From: Shewanella pneumatophori
GTDB lineage: Bacteria; Pseudomonadota; Gammaproteobacteria; Enterobacterales; Shewanellaceae
Length of the DNA: 64,000 nucleotides
Assembly: GCF_023283895.1 (NCBI RefSeq)
Contig: NZ_JAKILB010000001.1
Span: 62,001 to 126,000, forward strand
Direction of reading: 5' to 3'
A program made the translations under genes and the position numbers. Each line of letters begins with the position of its first letter. The first letter of the stretch is position 1. Positions 45,389-53,474 of the stretch are shown one piece after another. The notes under the pieces are model-generated. The model made no database searches and was not told the DNA's origin. It saw nothing but the letters and a program-made list of their open reading frames with translations.

Positions 45389-45778
45389 ATGAACATATAC
45401 TTGTTGATAGCTGGTGTAATTGCCTTAGCGACAAGTGTTTGGCATTTAACTTATGCTAGAAAGCAGTTTTTAATGCCCATGTTACATGCTGACTTTGATG
45501 CGACTGCCCAAGTGATAATGCGATGCGTTTTTCACTATGTGACTGTGTTTTTATTGCTATCAAGCTTTGTACTGCTTGCTTGCGCCTTTGCGGCAGTCGC
45601 CCAAATGCAAAGTTATGGCATGCTTATCTTTATCGCACTTAACTTTGGCCTGTTTGCTATTTGGCAGATTTATATTGCTTTTATGAGTGATGCTTCTGTT
45701 TCACTTAAGCGGTTATTTCAATGGCTACTCTTTGTACTTATTGCGGGTTTTACTGCTATTGGCGCCTTGCAAGCTTAG
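45389..45778 (+). CDS. Four-TM small membrane protein
   Basis: A 129-residue protein with four membrane segments: an N-terminal helix (about residues 2-20), then VIMRCVFHYVTVFLLLSSFVLLACAFAAV, MLIFIALNFGLFAIWQIYIAF and LFQWLLFVLIAGFTAIGAL. WHLTYARKQFL after the first helix and a His in CVFHYVT are the notable polar residues. I recognise no named family. AAATAGGAGATAAT is the ribosome site. Stand-alone. Confidence 0.75.
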   Translation: MNIYLLIAGVIALATSVWHLTYARKQFLMPMLHADFDATAQVIMRCVFHYVTVFLLLSSFVLLACAFAAVAQMQSYGMLIFIALNFGLFAIWQIYIAFMSDASVSLKRLFQWLLFVLIAGFTAIGALQA

Positions 45779-46029
45779 ACTTGTTTTATTGTGGACTGGA
45801 TTGATAAGCGCGCCGAAATATCCAACTAAGTCGATAACATGAAATATACTCAGCTAGTTAACGGCTTGTTTTTTCTATAAAACTGCGTTAGGTTGGATTT
45901 TGCGAATATTTTATATCAACTTAGAGCAAGCTGACTGACTATCCAAGCTCAATCAATAGCTAAGTTCAAAAGTAATAAACGCAAAATATCGATTCAAATG
46001 GAACTGAATGAGCTTAGCAAGGAGCAACA

Positions 46030-46110
46030 ATGTCTAACATTCATACAAGCTGTTTTCACAAACAACCTATCACCAGCAAACAAAGCTATTCTCCATTGCA
46101 ATTAATTTAG
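46030..46110 (+). CDS. Possible 26-residue peptide upstream of the ABC exporter
   Basis: ATG 46030 is preceded by AAGGAGCAACA, an excellent ribosome site in an otherwise empty region. The frame reads MSNIHTSCFHKQP and ends 168 bases before the exporter ATPase gene. It has one Cys and no signal or glycine leader. It may be a leader peptide, an exported peptide or a chance frame. Confidence 0.3.
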   Translation: MSNIHTSCFHKQPITSKQSYSPLQLI

Positions 46111-46277
46111 CAGCCATGTTATGAAATAGGCTTGCTAATACATTCGTATTACGATTATTTACAAATTTTTGCAGAGCAATCGCCAAACAGTGTCGTGCTT
46201 AGCGGTATGATAACCCTATCACTGATGGCTTAGTTCTTATGAACTCAGCTATTTGAGCCTTGCTATATGAGTCCGTT

Positions 46278-46964
46278 ATGATCAAAGTTCACCAATTAGC
46301 TAAAGAATACCCAATGGGTGATAGTTGCGTAAAAGCACTCAACGGAGTGAGTTTTACTATCGCAAGAAATGAGTTTGTTGCCATCATGGGGCCATCTGGT
46401 TCAGGCAAATCAACTCTGATGAATATTATAGGCTGCCTAGATAAACCTACTTCGGGGCGCTATAGCCTGAACAGTCAAGAAGTTGCAGAGCTTGACGATG
46501 ATGCATTATCAGCAGTTCGTAACAAAGAGATTGGTTTCGTTTTTCAAAGCTTTCATTTGTTGCCACGTTTATCTGCTTTGCAAAATGTCCTTTTACCGCT
46601 GCGTTTTTCTGCCGATCCTAATCAAGACTCAGCCTATGCCCATGAGTTACTCGATCGTGTGGGGCTGGGTTCTCGCCACGACCATCGTCCCAATCAGTTA
46701 TCTGGCGGGCAAAGACAACGGGTCGCAATTGCTCGTTCGTTAGTCAATCGTCCTGCTATTTTATTGGCTGATGAGCCAACAGGGGCTTTAGATAGTAAGA
46801 CTTCAGTTGAGATTATGGCGCTTTTTACTGAGTTACATAAAGCCGGGCAAACAATTATTTTAGTGACTCATGAAGAAGAAGTTGCAGCTTATGCGCAGCG
46901 CATTATCCGCATGCGTGATGGCGATATTGTTGAGATAGAAGAGCGAGGTGAAAATGCCGCTTAA
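46278..46964 (+). CDS. ABC transporter ATP-binding protein (MacB/LolD class)
   Basis: A 228-residue ATPase. Walker A is GPSGSGKST, the Q-loop [12 protein letters not shown], the signature [15 protein letters not shown], Walker [14 protein letters not shown] and the switch His in LVTHEEEV. The spacing GPSGSGKST...[14 protein letters not shown] is that of the MacB/LolD/FtsE class, which powers periplasmic conformational work rather than bulk transport. ATG 46278 is preferred over the TTG at 46260. It overlaps the first adaptor gene; five genes through 51741 form one operon. Confidence 0.92.
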   Translation: MIKVHQLAKEYPMGDSCVKALNGVSFTIARNEFVAIMGPSGSGKSTLMNIIGCLDKPTSGRYSLNSQEVAELDDDALSAVRNKEIGFVFQSFHLLPRLSALQNVLLPLRFSADPNQDSAYAHELLDRVGLGSRHDHRPNQLSGGQRQRVAIARSLVNRPAILLADEPTGALDSKTSVEIMALFTELHKAGQTIILVTHEEEVAAYAQRIIRMRDGDIVEIEERGENAA

Positions 46965-48021
46965 ACGACTATCTAAAAGCCCTGTTTTGTTTCCTTTGTC
47001 TTTCGCTTCGTTACTGACAATGTTTGCACCGCTTGCTATTGCAGCGAGCTCCAGCGTAACTGCTGAGCAAGGCCTATCATCGTCTATACAAAATAAGTTG
47101 CAGGCGGATAAGCCTAAGTTAATGCCATTACTACTTACTGGACAGGTAGCATCGGTTGTTTCACAGCCCTTTGTGGTGCCTAAAGCGGGGGATTCTTGGC
47201 GTTATCAAATTCAATGGATGATGCCCGAGGGCTCTTTGGCTAAGCCAGATCAGGTTGTGGTTATCTTTGATAAAAGTGAAATTGATAACCGTATTGATCA
47301 GTTAGAAGGCAGTCTCTTGCGAGTAACCGCTCAGGAGCAGAGCCAAGCAATAGAGCTAAACGCACAGCTATTACAAGCTGAATTTGACCTTAAACAGGCA
47401 AAGCTCGAACTTGAAAAAGCTCAACTAGATGCCGCTATTCCAGCAGAGTATATCGCTGCAAAAGATTATGCTGACAATCAGTTTGAGCAATTGAAGGCAA
47501 CCTCTGAACTGTCTAAAAAGCGTCAGGCATTATCTGAAATCGAAGATAAAAGAACAGCGTCGCTGTCGCAGTTAGCGATTGATAAAAAGCGTGCTCAATT
47601 GGAACTAAGTCAAGCGTTGTCAGGCTTAGAGCAGTTGGAGTTAACTGCTGATATTGCCGGCCCAGTATTATATGGCCGCGATCCTTGGAGCTATAAGAAA
47701 TACTCTGTGGGCGATAATGTACAAATTGGGCGACAGGTCGCCAATATCCCTGCACTAAATGATCTAGAAGTTGTGGCGTGGGTGAACGAAGTTGACGTTG
47801 ACCGGATCAAAATTGGCGAGCCCGTGCATTTACGTCTTGATTCACAATCAAGTGTACAGCTTAGCGGCAGTATTGATGAGATCAGTCGTCAGGCCCGCAA
47901 GCAACCAGCCTGGGGAGATAGCAATTGGTTTAAGATCTCGATCAAATTTGAAAATAACGAACAAGTGGAAATTATTCCTGGTATGAGTGTGCTTGTTGAA
48001 ACAGAGGGCCATTCTTCATGA
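46954..48021 (+). CDS. HlyD/MacA-type periplasmic adaptor 1
   Basis: A 355-residue adaptor with an N-terminal export signal (residues about 9-31, ending AIAAS). A lipoyl-like half motif ([24 protein letters not shown]) is followed by a long coiled coil (about residues 100-215), the second lipoyl half ([14 protein letters not shown]), and a beta-barrel with [26 protein letters not shown]. It should link the permease to outer partners. GAGGTGAAA precedes ATG 46954. The shortest coiled coil of the three adaptors here, and the only one without a lipobox. Confidence 0.82.
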   Translation: MPLKRLSKSPVLFPLSFASLLTMFAPLAIAASSSVTAEQGLSSSIQNKLQADKPKLMPLLLTGQVASVVSQPFVVPKAGDSWRYQIQWMMPEGSLAKPDQVVVIFDKSEIDNRIDQLEGSLLRVTAQEQSQAIELNAQLLQAEFDLKQAKLELEKAQLDAAIPAEYIAAKDYADNQFEQLKATSELSKKRQALSEIEDKRTASLSQLAIDKKRAQLELSQALSGLEQLELTADIAGPVLYGRDPWSYKKYSVGDNVQIGRQVANIPALNDLEVVAWVNEVDVDRIKIGEPVHLRLDSQSSVQLSGSIDEISRQARKQPAWGDSNWFKISIKFENNEQVEIIPGMSVLVETEGHSS

Positions 48022-49184
48022 ATAAACTAACGATAAACCTATGCGTGATGAGTGCGCTGTTGGCTGGTTGCGGTGATCAAGTACTGACAAAGGCTGAATC
48101 TGGCATTCTTGACCAACAAATTGAAGTTACAGGCGAGTTGGTTTCTGCAAACACTGTCAGCCTCAAGCCGCCGGCATTACGTCGAGTTTGGCAATACCAA
48201 GTCAAAATGCTTGCGCCAGAGGGGGTTGAAGTCAAAAAGGGAGACAGAGTGGCGCAGCTTGACACCTCTACATTAACCCAAAGGCTGTCCAGTAAATCGG
48301 CTAACCTAGCAACCACAGTACAAGATATTGAAACGTCAAAGCTACGTAACGCTAAGAAATTAGAAGAACTGAAACTCGAACTGGCTGAAGCTAAAATGAC
48401 TCAAGAAAAGAGTCAGATGAAAGTCGATATTTCTGATGAAACGGTTTCTGTTATTGATCAGCAAAAATACCTACGCGATGCCGTGATTGCAAAGGATAGA
48501 GTTAAGTTAATTAATCAGAAAATTGATTTAGAGATCCGCAGTGCCGAGCAGCGAATGAAGATGCTTGCTGGAGATCAGCAAAAATTTGCTGCTGAAGTTG
48601 CAGCCTTACAAAAAGGAATTAAATCATTAACGCTGATTGCACCGCGCGACGGCATGGTGGTGTATGGCAATGATCAACAAGGCAATAAGCTCGCTGAAGG
48701 GCAGAATATCTTTGTCGGAGATTCGGTGTTGAGTATTCCAGATCTACAGCATATGCAGGTAAACATGACAATTCCTGAAGTTGAAGCAGGGCGAGTCAAA
48801 GTAGGTCAAGCACTGAAAATTCGCCTCGATGCCAACCCAGATAAGACATTCAACGGCCAGATCACCGAGTTAGGTGCAGTTTTTCGTATCAAAAACCAAG
48901 ATGTGCCCTTAGTCATTTTTGATGCTGTGGCCAGTATTGATGAAGTTGATAGCGACTTAATGCGACCGGGAATGACTGCCAAGATCAGTATCGATATCGC
49001 CAATCAAACACCGGAGCTTTTATTGTCGTTAGATGCGGTGCATTACGACAGAGGCAAAGCATACGTTATGAAGCCTGGCTTATTTAGTGATGCTAAACAA
49101 TACGTAGCTTTAGGAGCAATGGGGAAAGAGCAGGTAGTGATCAGCTCGGGTCTCACAGAAGGTGAAGAGGTGCTGCTACCATGA
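48018..49184 (+). CDS. HlyD/MacA-type periplasmic adaptor 2 (lipoprotein)
   Basis: A 388-residue lipoprotein (ALLAGC, Cys 18). Lipoyl halves are MLAPEGVEVKKGDRVAQLDTS and LIAPRDGMVVYGNDQQG, separated by a coiled coil (about residues 85-200). The barrel has VNMTIPEVEAGRVKVGQALKIRLDANPD, and the C-terminal membrane-proximal domain ends GLTEGEEVLLP. This is the fullest MacA/RND-adaptor layout of the three. ATG overlaps the stop of adaptor 1 by 4 bases. Confidence 0.85.
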   Translation: MNKLTINLCVMSALLAGCGDQVLTKAESGILDQQIEVTGELVSANTVSLKPPALRRVWQYQVKMLAPEGVEVKKGDRVAQLDTSTLTQRLSSKSANLATTVQDIETSKLRNAKKLEELKLELAEAKMTQEKSQMKVDISDETVSVIDQQKYLRDAVIAKDRVKLINQKIDLEIRSAEQRMKMLAGDQQKFAAEVAALQKGIKSLTLIAPRDGMVVYGNDQQGNKLAEGQNIFVGDSVLSIPDLQHMQVNMTIPEVEAGRVKVGQALKIRLDANPDKTFNGQITELGAVFRIKNQDVPLVIFDAVASIDEVDSDLMRPGMTAKISIDIANQTPELLLSLDAVHYDRGKAYVMKPGLFSDAKQYVALGAMGKEQVVISSGLTEGEEVLLP

Positions 49185-50434
49185 GGAATGTATTTAACTT
49201 CGACAAATGCAGTTTGCGCATAAAGGCAAAGCCGTTTATTCGTACAGGCGTGCTTGCAAGTACGTTGTTCTTGATGACAGCTTGTAGCGATCCAGCTAGT
49301 GAAGGCGTGTTAACTATCGATGTTAACCGCTCAGATTTTAAAGTTGATATTCCAGCTGCCGGTGAGCTTGAGGCCAGTAACTCTACAACGGTCAATGTGC
49401 CTATGGGGCTGCGCGGTCCGCAATCTCTTGCATGGATCATGGATAATTTTAGTACGGTAAAAGCCGGGGACGTGGTTGCGAGAATGGATGGTACTCGCGA
49501 AAGCTTTCGTTTAGAAATGGAAGAGCTAGATTATGACAGGCTTGGATTAGACAGCCAGATCCAATCTCAGAAAGACAGAACTATTGATAAGACCCTTACA
49601 ACTGACACTAAACTGACTGCGCAAGAGCAGGAGTTAGCAGAAAGGTTTTTCAGTGAAGATGAGCGGGTTTATACCAAAATCGATATCATCGACCAAATGA
49701 GAAACCAAGATTACCTTGAAGCGAAAATGGACTTTTATGGTTGGGGACTCAGTCAACATGGCTCTCAAGCGGAGGCAGAGCAAGAACTTATTAAGTTAAA
49801 GCAGCAAGGACACAAAGCTAAGATCAATCGCTTCTCAAGCAACTTAAAGCAAATGGAGATAGTAGCACCACATGATGGATTGTTTGTGGCTCAGCCTGGC
49901 TGGAATGGTGCGTTACCAGTTCCCGGTGACATGATGTGGTCAGGGATGGCTATTGGTTTATTACCAGATACTTCAAAGATGCAAGCCAAGCTATATGTGC
50001 TTGAGTCTGAAGCGCTAGGTTTAGCGATTGGCAAGCCGGTAACGCTTTACTTAGATGCTTATCCCGAACTTGCTCTCAGTGGTACTTTGACTCAACTTGA
50101 TGCTTTAGCTAAGGCAAAAGAGCAAGACAGTCCGGTTAACTATTTTGAAATTACCGTTAGTTTAGATAAAACCATGGTTGAGATTATGCAGCCTGGCCGT
50201 CAAATTAACGCAATGGTACATGCGCTGGATTTAGAGGATGTTATTACAGTTCCGAACCAAGCACTGTTTCAAAAATCTGGTGAATACTGGGTTTACCTAA
50301 AAACCTCTGCAGGCTTTAAAAAACAGAGTGTGACACTAGGTAATCGCAGTCTCAACCGTACCGTAATTACAGCAGGACTCAAACAAGGCGATACGATTGC
50401 ATTAACCACTCCGCCTAAAAGGAATCGAGTATGA
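49181..50434 (+). CDS. HlyD/MacA-type periplasmic adaptor 3 (lipoprotein)
   Basis: A 417-residue lipoprotein (FLMTAC, Cys 35, after a long basic leader). PAAGELEASNSTTVNVP and MEIVAPHDGLFVAQPGWNG are the lipoyl halves. The hairpin between them carries a helix-rich insert (LTTDTKLTAQEQELAERFFSEDERVYTKIDIIDQM) not seen in the other two. The barrel and membrane-proximal parts end VTLGNRSLNRTVITAGLKQGDTIAL. It overlaps adaptor 2 and the permease gene by 4 bases each. Confidence 0.85.
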   Translation: MRNVFNFDKCSLRIKAKPFIRTGVLASTLFLMTACSDPASEGVLTIDVNRSDFKVDIPAAGELEASNSTTVNVPMGLRGPQSLAWIMDNFSTVKAGDVVARMDGTRESFRLEMEELDYDRLGLDSQIQSQKDRTIDKTLTTDTKLTAQEQELAERFFSEDERVYTKIDIIDQMRNQDYLEAKMDFYGWGLSQHGSQAEAEQELIKLKQQGHKAKINRFSSNLKQMEIVAPHDGLFVAQPGWNGALPVPGDMMWSGMAIGLLPDTSKMQAKLYVLESEALGLAIGKPVTLYLDAYPELALSGTLTQLDALAKAKEQDSPVNYFEITVSLDKTMVEIMQPGRQINAMVHALDLEDVITVPNQALFQKSGEYWVYLKTSAGFKKQSVTLGNRSLNRTVITAGLKQGDTIALTTPPKRNRV

Positions 50435-51741
50435 CCAAAAATAGAGCGGCAGTGGATTTAACCCAAACGCTAGCACAGCCAACTCAAAAGTCATCGTTTG
50501 CTTGGGGAGTTTATTGGGAGGGGGTTAAACAGGCTTTCGATGAGATGCGTCACCATAAGTTACGCACTTCGTTAACTTTGCTAGGAATGATTTTTGGTGT
50601 TGGCGCCGTTATCGCCATGCTAAGTGTAGGCGAGGGCGCTGAACGCGAAGCGCTAAAAATGATCGAATCTATGGGGGTAAAAAACCTAGTTGTTAATGCC
50701 CGCCCTGCAGATGGCGAAGCGTTGAAATCTGTGCGGGAACACAGCGTAGGTTTAAGCTTAAGAGATATTGAAAGCGCTCGTGACACTCTACCTTTTGTTG
50801 AAAACTGGAGCGCCGAGAAAAATGTAAAGGTGTTTAGTTTATTTAGCTTAAAAGGGCGCAGTGACGCGCAAGTTGTTGGGGTAACGCCAAGTTATTTTGA
50901 ATTAAGTTCTTTACCATTAGGTGAAGGTAGAACATTGGTTGATAGTGATGAGGCTTATTATCAGCAAGTTGCAGTACTAGGACCTGAAGCTGCTAGGAGT
51001 TTATTCCCTCAAGGCGGTGCAATAAACAGTTTGATTAAAGTTAATCATCAATGGTTTACCGTCGTTGGTGTGTTGTCTGAAAAAGAGGGCAGTAAATCAA
51101 GCATTCAAGGAGTAAAACTCGGCGGCGAGCGTAACCAGGTATTTATTCCTTTAACGACCGCGCTGAAAAAAATGCAGTTTAAAAGCTTAGAAAGTGAGCT
51201 TGATGCATTTAAGTTAGCATTAGCTGACGGCGTTGAGCCGTCATTAGCGGCGAAAAGTTTGCAGCATTTGCTGAATCGACGCCACGGTGGTGAGAAAGAT
51301 TTCGATGTAGTCGTGCCCGCTGATTTGTTAGCTCAACATCAAAAAACCCAGCAGATCTTTAATATTGTCATGGCCTGCGTCGCGGGTATTTCGTTACTGG
51401 TAGGCGGTATTGGCATTATGAATATTATGCTAGCGACTATTTTAGAGCGTACTGGTGAAATTGGTCTGCTAAGAGCCTTAGGCGCTAAACGCAAAGATAT
51501 TGCCCGGCAGTTTTTAATCGAGAGTATCGCAATTTCGGCAACGGGCGGCATTATTGGTATTGGCGTAGGTTTATTACTCGCGTTGGTTATTTCATCTGCT
51601 GCGGGCTGGCCTGTGGCATGGTCGCCATTTGCAATTTTATTAGCGCTTGGGGTTTGTATGACGATAGGCGTTGGTTTTGGTTTATACCCTGCAAATAAAG
51701 CGGCTAAACTAGACCCGATTATTGCATTGCAGCGAGATTAA
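50431..51741 (+). CDS. ABC transporter permease, MacB/FtsX type
   Basis: A 436-residue permease with the MacB layout: one membrane segment near residues 45-65 (MRHHKLRTSLTLLGMIFGVGAVIAML), a large periplasmic domain, then three C-terminal membrane segments. VGGIGIMNIMLATILERTGEIGLLRALGAKRKDIARQFL is the FtsX-family coupling region. MacB proteins usually have the ATPase fused; here it is separate. No outer-membrane TolC-like gene is in the operon. Terminator at 51779-51810. Confidence 0.9.
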   Translation: MTKNRAAVDLTQTLAQPTQKSSFAWGVYWEGVKQAFDEMRHHKLRTSLTLLGMIFGVGAVIAMLSVGEGAEREALKMIESMGVKNLVVNARPADGEALKSVREHSVGLSLRDIESARDTLPFVENWSAEKNVKVFSLFSLKGRSDAQVVGVTPSYFELSSLPLGEGRTLVDSDEAYYQQVAVLGPEAARSLFPQGGAINSLIKVNHQWFTVVGVLSEKEGSKSSIQGVKLGGERNQVFIPLTTALKKMQFKSLESELDAFKLALADGVEPSLAAKSLQHLLNRRHGGEKDFDVVVPADLLAQHQKTQQIFNIVMACVAGISLLVGGIGIMNIMLATILERTGEIGLLRALGAKRKDIARQFLIESIAISATGGIIGIGVGLLLALVISSAAGWPVAWSPFAILLALGVCMTIGVGFGLYPANKAAKLDPIIALQRD

Positions 51742-51778
51742 CGGCTAGGCAGGCACTTCAGAATCGTCAATAAACATG

Positions 51779-51810
51779 ATAACCCGTGGTCTCGGCACGG
51801 GTTATTTTTT
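51779..51810 (+). terminator. Terminator of the three-adaptor ABC exporter operon
   Basis: A 10-bp stem (ATAACCCGTG / CACGGGTTAT) with a 7-base loop and T6, 38 bases after the permease stop. Confidence 0.9.
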
Positions 51811-52036
51811 GGTTTTATTAGATTCATTTTAAATAGGTACGAGTAAGGTCGCTTAATCCAACTAACCGAGAATAGTTTACTAATGTGGCCTTAATTAATG
51901 TCATTTAACTAAGGCTAACGTTCTTATTATAGCGTGTCTGTGATAGTAATTTTGCATGTAAAGCATTGCTATAGCCTTTGCCTCTACAGCATTTTTCGCT
52001 GGCTTTTAAAGTGACTCATTGCTTCCCAACGGCCAC

Positions 52037-52165
52037 TCACACCTGTGTCCTGGCGTCTCCGTCTTTCGCTTTCCTAGATAATAAGATACTGGCGCCAGTA
52101 TAAAGATTGGTAGTAAGAATAAAAAGCGCTAATACTTGACCAACTAGTGTTGCATTTACTGACAT
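52037..52165 (-). CDS. 42-residue single-TM small membrane protein
   Basis: ATG 52165 on the minus strand has an AGGAGAGCGGA ribosome site directly upstream. The frame reads MSVNATLVGQVLALFILTT and continues to a TGA at 52037-52039. The N-terminal MSVNATLxGQ followed by a hydrophobic helix is what I recall from a family of roughly 50-70-residue small membrane proteins common in Shewanella and Vibrio. The C-terminal part here (ILLSRKAKDGDARTQV) is short. Function unknown. It lies downstream of the GNAT gene on the same strand. Confidence 0.6.
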   Translation of the reverse strand: MSVNATLVGQVLALFILTTNLYTGASILLSRKAKDGDARTQV

Positions 52166-52245
52166 TCCGCTCTCCTGGTCGAACATATAACAATCACGAG
52201 CTTTGCTGTGTCACGTCTGCCCATGCTTGTTAACTGCGTGACGTA

Positions 52246-52746
52246 TCATTCATATCGGTTTATTACGAAACCATCTTTTTCATAGGTCTCTGTATGGCAA
52301 AAGCCAAGCTTTAATAGCAGCTTATTTGAAGCTACGTTTTCTTCTACGACTTCGCCTATAATTTTTTTGAGACCCAGTACTTCACGTGCGTAAGTAAGAG
52401 CTGCGCCGACAGCTTCAGTTCCAAGACCCTGTCCCCAGTACTTGGGTAACATGCGGTAGCCTATGTCAGGGCAACCTAGTTCCGGCTCATATTTAACACC
52501 ACAGAAACCTATTACCTTGTTGTCATCCTTGTGGACAAGGGCATAGCGGGCATAACCATACCTTTTGTATTCTGCCAACCATACTTCTCTGATTATATTT
52601 TCAGCATCAGCTTTACTTTTTATGACGCCGGCGTCGCCTGTGAACTGCATAACATCAGAGCAAGTCGAGAACTCATAAACGGCATCAACGTCCTCCAATG
52701 TGAATTCTCGCATCTGAAGGCGATTTGTTTCGATAAGAATTGTGAT
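52246..52746 (-). CDS. GNAT family N-acetyltransferase lacking a normal start codon
   Basis: A RimJ/RimL-like GNAT with YGYARYALVHKDDNKVIGFCGV, YRMLPKYWGQGLGTEAVGAAL and ENVASNKLLLKLGF; the substrate is unknown. The first ATG (52713) starts at MREFTLEDVD, cutting off the conserved first strand. Upstream in the same frame the sequence reads ILIETNRLQ, exactly what such proteins begin with, but no ATG, GTG or TTG is present. The possible starts are ATC at 52746 or ATT at 52749, just downstream of AAAGGTG. Either translation uses a rare start or the start codon was lost when the adjacent repeat was acquired. Confidence 0.7.
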   Translation of the reverse strand: MTILIETNRLQMREFTLEDVDAVYEFSTCSDVMQFTGDAGVIKSKADAENIIREVWLAEYKRYGYARYALVHKDDNKVIGFCGVKYEPELGCPDIGYRMLPKYWGQGLGTEAVGAALTYAREVLGLKKIIGEVVEENVASNKLLLKLGFCHTETYEKDGFVINRYE

Positions 52747-52758
52747 AATGACACCTTT

Positions 52759-52940
52759 GAGTTCAGTTAACAGCTTATTATCCTGCGTCTCGGATAAATC
52801 CCTGCTTTCTAATTAATTTACATCGAACATATCAACATAACCTATTGATGTAAAATGACTAATTTTCATTAGCTTGTTGTTTTTTAATCATATCGCTCCG
52901 CAAAATTGAACAATAACATTTATCGAGTCTAATTTTATAG
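52759..52940. repeat. Imperfect direct repeat, copy A
   Basis: Begins GAGTTCA and shares long near-identical blocks with copy B at 54766-54940: CTTATTAT, TCTAATTAATTT, ACATATCAA, TAACCTATTGATGTAAA and CGCTYCGCRAAATTRAACAA. It contains the inverted pair TTTACATC/GATGTAAA. Homology begins within 15 bases of the GNAT gene's possible start. Confidence 0.8.
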
Positions 52941-53013
52941 GTTAGGTTGTTGAAAAGTTGTGCTTATCTGTTTGTGAGCTGATTTATAGCTCAAAGATAG
53001 GACTGGTATAACT

Positions 53014-53379
53014 TCATGAACCATCAAATTCAAAAAGGGGAGTACGGAATTCTTCAACTGGAACCACAATTTTATTGTAGGTTTGTTTTGAGCGACAATC
53101 GATATTTTTAAGCTTGGTAATTCGTTCTTGGATAGAAGTGAAATCAGATGTTTGTACCGAATAGGCTATACCCTCTCCAATAGGGTTTAAGTCGACATAC
53201 ATCATACAAGCTAGCAGTGCTTGTTCATCAAGTAGCGCCTGAAATTTAAATCGTCCCTCTAGATTACAACCATCTTCGCCACACCGATAAGCTCGTCTTA
53301 CGCAGCGGTTAATGATGTGATAAAAGGGAGTTGTTTGTGCGTCAATTAGAGTTTGTCTTGCGGAGGTGATGCAAAACAA
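53014..53379 (-). pseudogene. Relic of a REP-associated tyrosine transposase (RAYT)
   Basis: The frame joins the N-terminal end of a RAYT/TnpA-REP transposase (TPFYHIINRCVRRAYRCGED) directly to its distal part (LEGRFKFQALLDEQALLACMMYVDLNPI). Intact relatives have about 100-150 residues between these, including the HUH metal motif and catalytic tyrosine region; those are absent. It therefore cannot be an active Y1 transposase. It is a deleted copy with no proper start (TTG, no ribosome site). Same strand as its neighbours; it sits between the two direct repeats. Confidence 0.85.
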
Positions 53380-53474
53380 CCTTCACTAAGCAGTAACAAT
53401 CAGGTAGCTAAAAGCTTAGTAGAGGATGGATGATAGGACAAAGATATGGGTGTCCTATCTATTTCCTATTGATC

